Source: VRUE01 sp035318745
GTDB taxonomy: Bacteria; Actinomycetota; Thermoleophilia; Solirubrobacterales; 70-9
Assembly: GCA_035318745.1 (NCBI GenBank)
Contig: DATHEA010000031.1
Coordinates: forward strand, 111,421 to 175,420
DNA length: 64,000 nucleotides
Direction: 5' to 3'
This document shows, piece by piece, positions 25,083 to 32,880 of the stretch. The translations under genes and the position numbers were made by a program. How positions within the stretch are numbered: the first letter of the stretch is position 1; every line of letters starts with the position of its first letter. The notes beneath the pieces are model-generated. The model had not been told where the DNA came from. It searched no databases and saw nothing but the letters and a program-made list of their open reading frames with translations.

Positions 25083-26001
25083 ACGGAATGCGGCGAACAT
25101 TCGACAGCAGCGTCTCCTTGATCTGGCCGATGATCTCCAGCGCGTCGTTCCACTCCCGCTGCCAGACGTTGCGACCGAAGATGACGCCGCTGCCCCCCGC
25201 CTGCATGACCTCGCGGCAGTGGTTGAGAACGACGTCGTCATCGACCCTGGAGCCGCCGGAGAGGACGACCAACGCCCTCCCGGCCGACTCGACGCAGTGC
25301 TGGATTGCTTCGGCCTGATCGACTTCCATCTCGTTGTAGGGAGCCGGCGCGTCCTTGTCCTTCTCCGCGTCGATCTTCGGCATGTTGAGCTTGACCACGT
25401 CGGCGCCCATCTCCATCGCCATCCGCGCCGCATAGTCGATCGCGTAGAAGGAGTTGGGGCCACCCTTGCCGTCGACGGCTTCGCCGCGCGGGTAGGACCA
25501 GACGATCAGCGGCATGCCGTAGCGGTCGCAGTCTTCGCGCACGCCGCGCAACTGGGCCAGGTCCTGGTCCTGCCGGGGGGAGCCGACGTAGAGCGTGTAG
25601 CCGACCGCGTCGGCACCGAGCCGCACCGCGTCCTCGACACTTGCGTTGCAGGTCGAGAACGCCTGCGCGGAGGAGGGGATGTCGGTCTTGCCGTTGACCT
25701 TGAGGATCAGCGGCACCTGGCCGGCGTAGTCGGGGTAGTACTTGCTCGCCATGCCGATCTGGCAGGCGAGGGCCGAGTAACCGGCCTCGGCGGCGAGCCG
25801 GAACTGGTAGTCGGGATCCTTGGAGGCGGGATTCGGGAAGAAGTCGCGCGGGCCGTGCTCGATCCCCTGGTCGATCGGCAGCAGCATCAGGGTGCCGTTG
25901 CCCGGTCCGAACTCGAACAGCAGGCGGCGCAGGCGGGTCCGTTTGCCGGGCGCCAGCTCGGCCAGAAGCGATTTCTGCTCGGTCAGACTGTTCAACTCCA
26001 C
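25081..26001 (-). CDS. Class I fructose-bisphosphate aldolase (DhnA type)
   Basis: A 306-residue enzyme of the archaeal-type class I aldolase family, which forms a Schiff base and needs no metal. LMLLPIDQGIEHGP at the N-terminus, VPLILKVNGKT, the strand with the catalytic Lys in MGADVVKLNMPK, and the phosphate-binding LVVLSGGSR and GVIFGRNVWQ segments are all visible. It is the glycolytic or gluconeogenic aldolase (GTG start at 26001). It diverges from the rhomboid-like gene and is followed by a long hairpin overlapping its stop. Confidence 0.93.
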   Translation of the reverse strand: MELNSLTEQKSLLAELAPGKRTRLRRLLFEFGPGNGTLMLLPIDQGIEHGPRDFFPNPASKDPDYQFRLAAEAGYSALACQIGMASKYYPDYAGQVPLILKVNGKTDIPSSAQAFSTCNASVEDAVRLGADAVGYTLYVGSPRQDQDLAQLRGVREDCDRYGMPLIVWSYPRGEAVDGKGGPNSFYAIDYAARMAMEMGADVVKLNMPKIDAEKDKDAPAPYNEMEVDQAEAIQHCVESAGRALVVLSGGSRVDDDVVLNHCREVMQAGGSGVIFGRNVWQREWNDALEIIGQIKETLLSNVRRIP

Positions 26002-26094
26002 GCTCTATTCCTCCTCGAAGATGGGTGTTCCCGCAGTATGCCACCGGCGGCACGCCGCGAGCGGCCGCGACGGGGCAGTTATCCTCGACTGACC

Positions 26095-26865
26095 ATGAGC
26101 GAGACTGAGCTCAGCGTCATCTGCAAGAACTGTGGCTCCGAGGTCAGTCCATACGTCACGGAGTGCCCCTATTGCGGTGCAAGGTTGCGCAAGCGGGCGC
26201 CGAAGCTGGAGCGACGCGGCGACGGGCTCGAGGCGAAGCCGCGACGCGGTCCGGCCAGCCGGCTCTTCCGGATCAAACTGCGCTCCCGCGGTGCGGCGGG
26301 TTCCCACCGTCCCTACGCGACGCTGGCGGCGGTCCTCGGCTCCTCCCTCCTGCTCCTGGTCGAGCAGGCAACCGGCGCCTCGTTGATCGCCCTCGGCGGC
26401 CTCACCGTGCCGCTCCACGGTCAGTGGTGGCGCTTCTTCACGGCCCCATTTGCCTACGTCGACGTCGGCTACCTCTTCGTCGTCGCGGTCGGCCTGGCGA
26501 TCTTCGGGGTCGGGGTCGAGCGCCGGCTCGGCAGCCCGGCAACCGCCGTGCTGCTGCTCGCCTGTGGCTCGCTGGGAATGCTGGCGGCCAGCGGCATCGC
26601 CGGCGCCCAGGGTGACATCGCCGTCATCGGCGGTGGCAACGGGATGGCGCTGGGTGCGGTCGCCGCTTGGTTCGCGATCCGCCGCGCCGAGGCGCACCAG
26701 GCGATCGACCAGGACTACGACCGGATCGGCGTCGCGGTTGCGACCGCGGTGCTGCTCGCCTTGCCGATCTTCGAATCGACCGCGAACGTCTTCGCCGGGC
26801 TGGTCGGCGGCGCCGTCGGCGGCCTCGCAGGGCTCGCCGCCTCCGTCGTACGACCGTCCGAATAG
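26095..26865 (+). CDS. Rhomboid-family membrane protein with zinc ribbon; active-site Ser apparently lost
   Basis: A 256-residue protein. Residues 9-27 are a zinc ribbon (ICKNCGSEVSPYVTECPYCG). About six membrane helices follow with rhomboid features: GQWWRFFTAPFAYVDVGYL on loop 1 and a GxxxxGSxG-like region. The segment that should carry the catalytic Ser reads GGGNGMALGAV, with Asn in its place, so this may be an inactive rhomboid. ATG at 26095 is chosen because upstream frame extends antisense into the aldolase gene. It is followed 11 nt later by a small gene and then the MBL hydrolase in one unit. Confidence 0.82.
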   Translation: MSETELSVICKNCGSEVSPYVTECPYCGARLRKRAPKLERRGDGLEAKPRRGPASRLFRIKLRSRGAAGSHRPYATLAAVLGSSLLLLVEQATGASLIALGGLTVPLHGQWWRFFTAPFAYVDVGYLFVVAVGLAIFGVGVERRLGSPATAVLLLACGSLGMLAASGIAGAQGDIAVIGGGNGMALGAVAAWFAIRRAEAHQAIDQDYDRIGVAVATAVLLALPIFESTANVFAGLVGGAVGGLAGLAASVVRPSE

Positions 26866-26876
26866 GCTCACCGGCA

Positions 26877-27221
26877 ATGGCCTCCGACGATGTCGATGCC
26901 GAGCGACTCGAAGCCGCGATCGAGCGCCTGGCCGAGGCGGACCGCTTCGCCGAGGCCGAGCTGATCGTCGCCCGCGCCGCGCCCCAGTTGCAGCGGGTGC
27001 TGGGCACTGCCCTCGCCGAGGGCGGCTGGTTCGGCGAGTCGCACGAGAGCGAGTCGTTGAAGGCGGCCACCGTTCCGGACCCGGAGGAGCGGATCGCGGC
27101 GGTGCGGACGCTGCTGGCCGAGGAGGCGAGGATGGGAATGATGGTTGGAGTTGCCGTCGGCTGGGCACTGAAGGAAGAGATGAGCGAGGGCGAGGCCCCG
27201 AACACCGAAGGAGAGAGCTGA
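26877..27221 (+). CDS. Conserved small hypothetical protein
   Basis: A 114-residue helical protein (VDAERLEAAIERLAEADRF ... EERIAAVRTLLAEEARM) with an acidic C-terminus. No domain is recognised. ATG at 26877 follows the rhomboid-like gene by 11 nt and the gene ends 2 nt before the MBL hydrolase ATG, so it is the middle of a three-gene operon. The upstream frame (from 26667) overlaps the rhomboid-like gene and is not coding. Confidence 0.72.
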   Translation: MASDDVDAERLEAAIERLAEADRFAEAELIVARAAPQLQRVLGTALAEGGWFGESHESESLKAATVPDPEERIAAVRTLLAEEARMGMMVGVAVGWALKEEMSEGEAPNTEGES

Positions 27222-27223
27222 AG

Positions 27224-27937
27224 ATGGAGATCAAGTTCCACGGCCAGTCGTGCTTCGAGCTGAGCGAGGGGAACACGACCGTCCTGGTCGACCCGTTCCT
27301 CAAGCCCAACAATCCGATCGCGGTCCATACCGCGGAGGAAGTCGAGCCGACCCACATCGCGATCAGCCATGGTCATGCCGACCACATCGCCGATGCGGTG
27401 CCGATTGCCAAGCGCACCGGTGCCCACTGCGTCGCGATCGTCGAGCTCGCCAAGTGGCTCGAAGGGCAGGGCATCGAGGAGGTCAGCGACCCGAACTTCG
27501 GCGGCACGGTCGGGTTCGACTGGGGCTACATCGCCCTCGTTCCCGCCTGGCACACGAACACGATTCCCGGCTCCGAAGAGTCTCCTTTCAGCGCCGAGCA
27601 CGGGATCGCGATCGGTCCAGCGGCCGGCCTCGTGATCAAGCTCGGCGAGACGACGGTCTACCACGCCGGCGACACCTGCCTCTTCAGCGACATGAAGCTG
27701 ATCGCCCAGCGCAGCGACATCGACGTCGCCCTCTTGCCGATCGGCGGTCACTACACGATGGACCGCCACGACGCGGTAACTGCCGCCGAATTCGTCGGCG
27801 CGGGCACGGTGATCCCGATGCACTACGACACCTTCCCGGCGATCGCGACCGACAGCGACGCTTTCAAGTCCGACGTCGAGTCGAAGACCTCCTCGCAGGT
27901 CATCCTGTTGAAGCCTGGGGAGACCCACACGGTCTGA
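27224..27937 (+). CDS. Metal-dependent hydrolase, UPF0173 (MBL fold)
   Basis: A 237-residue metallo-beta-lactamase-fold protein of the UPF0173 type: KFHGQSCFEL at the start, LVDPFL, the metal box ISHGHADHIAD (HxHxDH), PAWHTN, YHAGDTCLF with a metal-bridging Asp, and VIPMHYDTFP. All metal ligands appear intact. Substrate is unknown. A GAAGGAGA ribosome-binding site overlaps the end of the preceding gene. A long hairpin follows the stop by 3 nt and likely terminates the operon. Confidence 0.9.
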   Translation: MEIKFHGQSCFELSEGNTTVLVDPFLKPNNPIAVHTAEEVEPTHIAISHGHADHIADAVPIAKRTGAHCVAIVELAKWLEGQGIEEVSDPNFGGTVGFDWGYIALVPAWHTNTIPGSEESPFSAEHGIAIGPAAGLVIKLGETTVYHAGDTCLFSDMKLIAQRSDIDVALLPIGGHYTMDRHDAVTAAEFVGAGTVIPMHYDTFPAIATDSDAFKSDVESKTSSQVILLKPGETHTV

Positions 27938-27940
27938 CCG

Positions 27941-27986
27941 ACCGCGGTCGTTGCTTGTCGCCGATGGGATACAAGTAGCGACCGCG
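27941..27986. terminator. Hairpin after the MBL hydrolase
   Basis: CGCGGTCGTTGCTTGT pairs with ACAAGTAGCGACCGCG (two non-Watson-Crick positions) across a 12-nt loop. There is no T-tract. The loop words (TCGCCGATGGGATACA) read on the minus strand recall the loop of the E-type repeat, so it may be a diverged member. Confidence 0.6.
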
Positions 27987-28054
27987 ATCCTGGCTGACTG
28001 GCCAGCTCTGCGCTAGTCTCGGCTCGACCGTCGTAGCCGAGACGAGGAGAGACG

Positions 28055-28978
28055 ATGGAGGCCAAAGAGGCAACCGGAACCCAGTCCCGGACCGAGCGAG
28101 CCGACTTCCAGGCAACCGCCGATCCGGCGCTCAACGAGGCCGCCGACCGCACGGCCGACATCAAGCTGCTCACCTACGAGGAGCTGTATTCCCTCTGGGA
28201 GCGCCAGCAGTGGCAGACCCAGGAGCTCGACTTCAGCCGCGATCGCGAAGACTGGCAAGAGCGGATCGACGAGGAGGAGCGCTTCCAGCGGATGTACGGG
28301 CTGTCCTCCTTCTTCATCGGCGAGCAGAAGGTCGCCGAGGAACTGGGCCCGATCATGCGCGCCGCTCCGACCGAGGACCAGAAAATCTTCCTCTGCACGC
28401 AGATCGCCGACGAGGCCCGCCATGTGCGCTTCTTCGAGCGCTTCTATCGCGAGGTCGGCGTGCTCGAGTCCGACGGCCTGACGGAGATGCTGGCGGAGAC
28501 CTCCGAGCACCTCAACGACAACTTCGGCCGCCTCTTCGACGAGATGCTGAAGAAGCGCACCGACCGCCTCTCGGCCGAGCCCGAGGACACCGAGGTCCTG
28601 GTCGAGGCGATCACCCTCTACCACATGGTGATCGAGGGAATGCTGGCGCTCACCGGCCAGCACTTCATCATGGACTTCAACGAACGCGAAGGGACGCTGC
28701 CGGGCTTCGTCGAGGGCTTCCAGAGCGTCGCCCGCGACGAGCACCGCCACGTAGCCTTCGGCTCGGTCTTCCTGCGCGAGAAGGCCCGGGAGGACGATCG
28801 CTACAAGCAAGCGATCCAGCGCACGCTGGAGGAGTCGTTGCCCGCCGCTCAGGGCGTTCTGTCGCCGCCTTGGGCACCGGACGATGAGGATTACGAATTA
28901 TTCGGCTTCTCGATTGCGGACACCCAGGCGTTCGCGGCGAAGTGCCTGATGCGCAGGCTGAAAGTGATCGGCCTCTAA
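28055..28978 (+). CDS. R2-like ferritin-fold oxidase (R2lox/RNR-R2-like)
   Basis: A 307-residue helical protein with di-metal ligands in the order of ribonucleotide reductase R2 proteins: SSFFIGEQKVAEEL (Glu), QIADEARHVRFFERFY (E..H), YHMVIEGML (Glu), and VARDEHRHVAFG (E..H). The length and spacing fit the R2-like ligand-binding oxidase branch better than NrdB. No nrdA-like gene is near, so a ribonucleotide reductase role is unlikely. ATG at 28055 is preceded by GAGGAGAGAC. The gene ends 3 bp before the stop of the convergent sigma-factor gene. Confidence 0.85.
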   Translation: MEAKEATGTQSRTERADFQATADPALNEAADRTADIKLLTYEELYSLWERQQWQTQELDFSRDREDWQERIDEEERFQRMYGLSSFFIGEQKVAEELGPIMRAAPTEDQKIFLCTQIADEARHVRFFERFYREVGVLESDGLTEMLAETSEHLNDNFGRLFDEMLKKRTDRLSAEPEDTEVLVEAITLYHMVIEGMLALTGQHFIMDFNEREGTLPGFVEGFQSVARDEHRHVAFGSVFLREKAREDDRYKQAIQRTLEESLPAAQGVLSPPWAPDDEDYELFGFSIADTQAFAAKCLMRRLKVIGL

Positions 28979-28981
28979 GCG

Positions 28982-30511
28982 TCAGCCGGCTTCGGCGCCG
29001 CTTCCCGGCGGGGGCGATTCGGCCGGGGGTTCGCTCGGGGGTGGTTCGCTCGGGGGAGCCGATTCTGCGGGAGGGCTTTCGGCGGCCGGCGGGCTTTCGG
29101 CCGGCGCGGGCGGGGTCGAGCCACCTACGGTGACGACGACGGTTTCCCCGCCGCTGGGGGCACCGGCCGTGCTGGTCGGCGATTTCGCTCCGGTCACGTT
29201 CGGCACGGCAGTTTTCGCCTGGATGATCGTTTCGTCGGCGATTTCGGTCGTGTTCGACCGATCGGCGGCAACGGGGCCAGGTGCGGTTTCGGCTGCGCTC
29301 GGCGCGGAATCGGCGGGAACCGCGGCAGGCTCCGGCGCCGGAGTCACGGCCTCCTCGACCGGCTGCGGCTTGGGCTGCGGCGCCGCCACCTGGCGTTGGG
29401 CCAGCGAGAGCGGGCTGCGATGCACCGAAGAGACTTTGGCGGGCGCGCTCGGAACCGGAGTCGTGTTGACGTTCTGGTTGACCTCGACCGCGCCGGCGGT
29501 GAGGACCGCGGCGGTGACGACGCCGGCGACGGCCTTGGTCCCGATCGCGCCTCCAACCGCGCCGAGTCCCCCGGCCGCGCCGCTGCCGCTGAGCGCTGCG
29601 CCGACGCTGCTGACAGCGCCCGCGCTGGTCGCTGCGGCGGTTGCGCCGGCACCTGCTCCACTGCCCGCTGCTCCGGCAGACGCCCCACCGGAGGCACTGC
29701 CAAAGCCGAGCTTGGAGAGGATGAGGCCCTTGAACGCGACCAGTGCCCCGACGGGGAACAGCGCCGCCATCACCTTGTCGTTGGAGCGGACCTGGGAGCG
29801 GAAGTCAGAGCATTCGTCGCAGTCGCGCACGTGGCGCCGTACCGGGCCGGAGACCTTCCGCAGGCCCTCGGCAGCCTCGGCCAGTTCCAACCGCACCTCG
29901 CCGCAGGTCAGCTGGCGGGCTTGGCTCGCCTCGGCGAGGGAGATCCGCGCTCGCACGAGCAAAGACTTGACCGAGGGCACGCTGGTCTCCATCGCGGCGG
30001 CGATTTCCTCGTAGGACATCGCATCCATCTCGCGCAGCAGCAGGGCCGACCGCTGCGTCTCGGGCAGCTTGCCGACGTCGTTGAGCAGTTGGCGGAACTC
30101 CTCGCGGTTGCTGACCTTCTCGGCGGTCGTGGCGGCCTCGACGACGGGCACCATGTCCATCGATTCCTGCGCATCCGCGGTGGGCTTGCGCAGGTGGTTG
30201 AGGCTGCGGTTGCGGGCGATCCGGTAGAGCCACGGGCGCAGGTTGATCTCGCGCTCGTCGGCGAGCATTGCCCGGTAAGCATTGACGAAGACCTCCTGGA
30301 GCACGTCCTCGGCATCCTCGGTCGAGCCGAGCATCTGGCGGCAGAAGCCCAGCAGGCGGCCCTGGTAGCGATCGACGATCGCCTCGAAGGCCCCGGCATT
30401 GCCGCTGCGGGCCATCGCGATCAGCTTCGCGTCCCCCTGCAGCTTGAGCAGAGGGGAGCGGCGGGCCAGAAGTCCGCGCTGACTGGCGTGGGTTAGAGCC
30501 GATGCCTCCAA
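28982..30511 (-). CDS. ECF sigma factor fused to zinc finger, membrane segment and Pro-rich tail
   Basis: About 509 residues. Sigma region 2 (FEAIVDRYQGRLLGFC ... PWLYRIARNRSLNHLRK) and region 4 (LPETQRSALLLREMDAMSYE) are intact. A zinc-finger stretch with Cys and His in anti-sigma order follows (CGEVRLEL ... HVRDCDECSDF), then one or two hydrophobic segments (GTKAVAGVVTAAVLTAGAV) and a ~130-residue Pro/Ala/Ser/Glu-rich tail predicted outside the membrane. Sigma factor and anti-sigma-like sensor are thus one chain. TTG at 30511, with GGAGAG 7 nt before it, is preferred over a longer frame that runs into promoter-like DNA. Its signal is not known. Confidence 0.85.
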   Translation of the reverse strand: MEASALTHASQRGLLARRSPLLKLQGDAKLIAMARSGNAGAFEAIVDRYQGRLLGFCRQMLGSTEDAEDVLQEVFVNAYRAMLADEREINLRPWLYRIARNRSLNHLRKPTADAQESMDMVPVVEAATTAEKVSNREEFRQLLNDVGKLPETQRSALLLREMDAMSYEEIAAAMETSVPSVKSLLVRARISLAEASQARQLTCGEVRLELAEAAEGLRKVSGPVRRHVRDCDECSDFRSQVRSNDKVMAALFPVGALVAFKGLILSKLGFGSASGGASAGAAGSGAGAGATAAATSAGAVSSVGAALSGSGAAGGLGAVGGAIGTKAVAGVVTAAVLTAGAVEVNQNVNTTPVPSAPAKVSSVHRSPLSLAQRQVAAPQPKPQPVEEAVTPAPEPAAVPADSAPSAAETAPGPVAADRSNTTEIADETIIQAKTAVPNVTGAKSPTSTAGAPSGGETVVVTVGGSTPPAPAESPPAAESPPAESAPPSEPPPSEPPAESPPPGSGAEAG

Positions 30512-30649
30512 GTTGCACTCTCCAGGGAAGGCGTTGCGAATGGCGCTGTCTTCGTAGGTAAGGACACCGTAGCAGCGGGATAGTTGCGGTCCGTACAAAT
30601 CTTTACCCGGGACTTAGACACCCGGAAACAGGCGGATACCATCGAGCTT

Positions 30650-30735
30650 GCCCGGGTGGCGAAACTGGCAAAAGCGGCGCACTTAAAATGCGCTGCCCCT
30701 TTGGGGGCTTGCGGGTTCGAGTCCCGCCCCGGGCA
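30650..30735 (+). tRNA. tRNA-Leu(TAA)
   Basis: An 86-nt class II tRNA. Acceptor GCCCGGG pairs with CCCGGGC, the anticodon loop CTTAAAA sits in a GCGCA/TGCGC stem giving TAA, the long variable arm is GCCCCTTTGGGGGC-like and the T loop is TTCGAGT. CCA is not encoded. A 75-bp hairpin element begins 12 nt after the 3' end. Confidence 0.94.
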
Positions 30736-30746
30736 TCCCTAGGCGC

Positions 30747-30821
30747 GCGGGTCCTGTCACGGGTGAGGGGGGTGTTAGCGGACTCACCCGTCCGAACACC
30801 CCCCTCACCCGTGCCACCCGC
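30747..30821. repeat. Hairpin element, type B (75 bp), intergenic copy in reverse orientation
   Basis: Same 75-bp length, ends and core as the two in-gene copies at 21482 and 22197, inverted. The arms (ACGGGTGAGGGGGGTG and complement) differ from the other copies but pair fully. It lies between tRNA-Leu and the ThDP enzyme gene and may terminate the tRNA. Confidence 0.88.
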
Positions 30822-30851
30822 GCGAGGAAGGTCCCTTAGGCTCCAGCTTCT

Positions 30852-32462
30852 ATGGATCATGGCGGGCGATTAGTCGCTAAAGCACTGAAGTCCAGGGGCG
30901 TGAGCCATTTGTTCACGCTCTCCGGCGGGCACCTGTTCTCCATATATGACGGCTGCCTCGCCGAGGGGATTGAGATCGTTGATGTGCGGCACGAGCAGTC
31001 GGCTGTCTTTGCGGCTGAGGGCTTTGCCAAGGCGACGCGGCGGGTCGGGGTGGCGGCGTTGACTGCCGGTCCGGGAGTGACCAATGGCATCAGCGCGATC
31101 GCCGGCGCGCAGGCCAACTGCTCGCCTGTCTGCGTGCTAGGCGGGCGGGCGCCGGAGCTGCGCTGGGGCTCGGGCTCGCTGCAGGAGATCGACCACCTGC
31201 CTTTCGTCTCGCCACTGGTCAAGTCGGCGGAGACGGTCAAGGAGACGGGCGCGATCGGGGCGCGGACGGCGGCGGCGCTCGATCTGGCGCTGAGTGCGCC
31301 GTTCGGGCCGACCTTCGTCGACTATCCGCTCGACGTCGTCTTCAGCGAGGCGGAGGAGGAGATCGCGGCACCCCGGGGCGGCGACCCCCAGCTGGCCGCC
31401 GGGGTCGAGGAGGCAGCGGCGCTGCTGGCAAGTGCCGAGCGACCGGCGATCATGGCCGGCAGCGGCCTCTATTGGGGCCATGGCGAGGTTGAGCTGCGCG
31501 CGCTCGCCGAGGCGTTCGGCATCCCGGTCTTCCTCAACGGGCTCGGCCGCGGTTGCCTCGCCGCCGACCACGAGCTGGCTTTCAGCCGGGCGCGAGGTGC
31601 CGGGCTGAAGGGAGCCGACATTGCGCTGGTCGTCGGTGTGCCGATCGACTTCAGGCTGGGCTTCGGCGGCAGCTTCGGCGAGGAGACGAAGTTGATCCGC
31701 CTCGATGTCGCCCCCAATGCGCTCACCGCCAACCGGGCGCCTGAGGTCGACTTGGTCGGCGACGTCGCCGCGACGCTGGCGGCGATCCGAGCGTCGGTCT
31801 CGGCTGGGCGGGGGAGCACCGACGGCTGGCTCAAGCAGCTGCGTGGGGTGGAGGCCGAGAAGCGGGCGGCCGAGCAGGAGGAGTTGAACGACGGTCGCTC
31901 GCCCCTGCACCCGGTCCGGGTCTACAAGGAGCTGGGGGAAGTTCTCGACCGCGACGCGATCGTGATCGGCGACGGCGGCGACTTCGTCTCCTATGCGGGT
32001 CGCTTCATCGAGACCTTCGAGCCGGGCTGCTGGATGGACCCGGGCCCGTTCGGTTGCCTTGGTGCCGGCCCTGGCCAGGCGATCGGCGCCAAGCTCGCCC
32101 ATCCCGAGCGGCAGGTCTGTCTGCTGCTCGGCGACGGGGCCTTCGGCTTCGCGGGCATGGAGTTCGACACTTTGGCGCGTCACGGCCTCCCTGTGGTCGG
32201 CGTGATGGGCAACAACGGCATCTGGGCGCTCGAGCATCACCCGATGAAATTCCTCTATGGCTACTCGGTCGCGGCCGAGCTGCGGCCGGAAACGCCCTAC
32301 GAGAAGATGGTCGAAGCGCTGGGCTGCGACGGGGTCCTCGTCAGCGATCCCGGTCAGCTGCGGCTCGCGCTGGAGCGCGCCTTCGAGTCGGGTCGGCCGA
32401 CCTTGGTGAACGTCCTCACCGACCCCGAGGTCTTCTACCCGCGCAAGTCGAATCTGGCTTGA
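30852..32462 (+). CDS. ThDP-dependent enzyme, acetolactate synthase-like large subunit
   Basis: A 536-residue thiamine-diphosphate enzyme. The cofactor-activating Glu lies in VRHEQSAVFAAEGFAK near residue 48, the central domain has VVGVPIDFRL, and the ThDP/Mg motif is LLGDGAFGF ... MGNNGIW (GDG..NN). Homologues are annotated as acetolactate synthase or 2-hydroxyacyl-CoA lyase. The FAD-binding pattern is not clear, and no small subunit gene (ilvN) follows, so the reaction is unassigned. ATG at 30852 has a 30-bp leader after the hairpin element. A strong hairpin follows its stop. Confidence 0.87.
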   Translation: MDHGGRLVAKALKSRGVSHLFTLSGGHLFSIYDGCLAEGIEIVDVRHEQSAVFAAEGFAKATRRVGVAALTAGPGVTNGISAIAGAQANCSPVCVLGGRAPELRWGSGSLQEIDHLPFVSPLVKSAETVKETGAIGARTAAALDLALSAPFGPTFVDYPLDVVFSEAEEEIAAPRGGDPQLAAGVEEAAALLASAERPAIMAGSGLYWGHGEVELRALAEAFGIPVFLNGLGRGCLAADHELAFSRARGAGLKGADIALVVGVPIDFRLGFGGSFGEETKLIRLDVAPNALTANRAPEVDLVGDVAATLAAIRASVSAGRGSTDGWLKQLRGVEAEKRAAEQEELNDGRSPLHPVRVYKELGEVLDRDAIVIGDGGDFVSYAGRFIETFEPGCWMDPGPFGCLGAGPGQAIGAKLAHPERQVCLLLGDGAFGFAGMEFDTLARHGLPVVGVMGNNGIWALEHHPMKFLYGYSVAAELRPETPYEKMVEALGCDGVLVSDPGQLRLALERAFESGRPTLVNVLTDPEVFYPRKSNLA

Positions 32463-32513
32463 TAGAGCCAAAAGCTGGCTGGCTGGCCAGATCGGCCGGA
32501 CCGGCCCCAACAA

Positions 32514-32543
32514 GAATCGACCGCCATCGCTGGCGGTCGATTC
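32514..32543. terminator. Strong hairpin after the ThDP enzyme gene
   Basis: Perfect 12-bp stem GAATCGACCGCC / GGCGGTCGATTC around ATCGCT. It extends outward by another CCAAC/GTTGG pair of arms beyond an AA/AA internal loop. No T-tract follows. Confidence 0.75.
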
Positions 32544-32548
32544 AAGTT

Positions 32549-32586
32549 GGTCCCTCAGGACGGGCAGGGGTACGTCTTCAGGGACC
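32549..32586. terminator. Second hairpin after the ThDP enzyme gene
   Basis: GGTCCCT pairs with AGGGACC around a 24-nt loop that can itself pair in part (AGGACG with CGTCTT). Weaker than the hairpin just upstream. Confidence 0.45.
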
Positions 32587-32880
32587 AGTTCTTATTCGAT
32601 GGGCCCAGACGGCGGGAGGCGCCATGATGCGGCAATCGCCTGAACCCTATGACCGGGTCAGCAGTGGAGACTCTCGTCCTCACCTCCTCCCCGATGTGAC
32701 GAGTATGCGCTCGCCTATCCGAATTGTCTAGGTGCTTGGTTTGCCCCTACTAATAACTCGGTAGCCAAAGTCTACCCAGTTTTTGGGGTTAGGGCGACAC
32801 GTTTACCCAACTGGACGGGTCCCGAAAACTCGCCTGTACACCGGGTCCCATGGGATGTACCCGCGAGCGTTCATTGGCAG

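Larger units (their letters stand above)
32463..32880. other. 418-bp intergenic region between convergent genes
   Basis: No coding signal is evident on either strand. The left part holds two hairpins (listed separately). The right end has an imperfect palindrome at ~32829-32865 (CTCGCCTGTAC with GTACCCGCGAG), suitable for ending transcription of ppx from the other side. The middle (32600-32820) is less GC-rich than the flanks and shows nothing recognisable. Confidence 0.6.

Noticed and set aside
25057..26094. N-terminal extension of the rhomboid-like protein
   Set aside because: It is antisense to the aldolase gene; the zinc ribbon begins just after ATG 26095.
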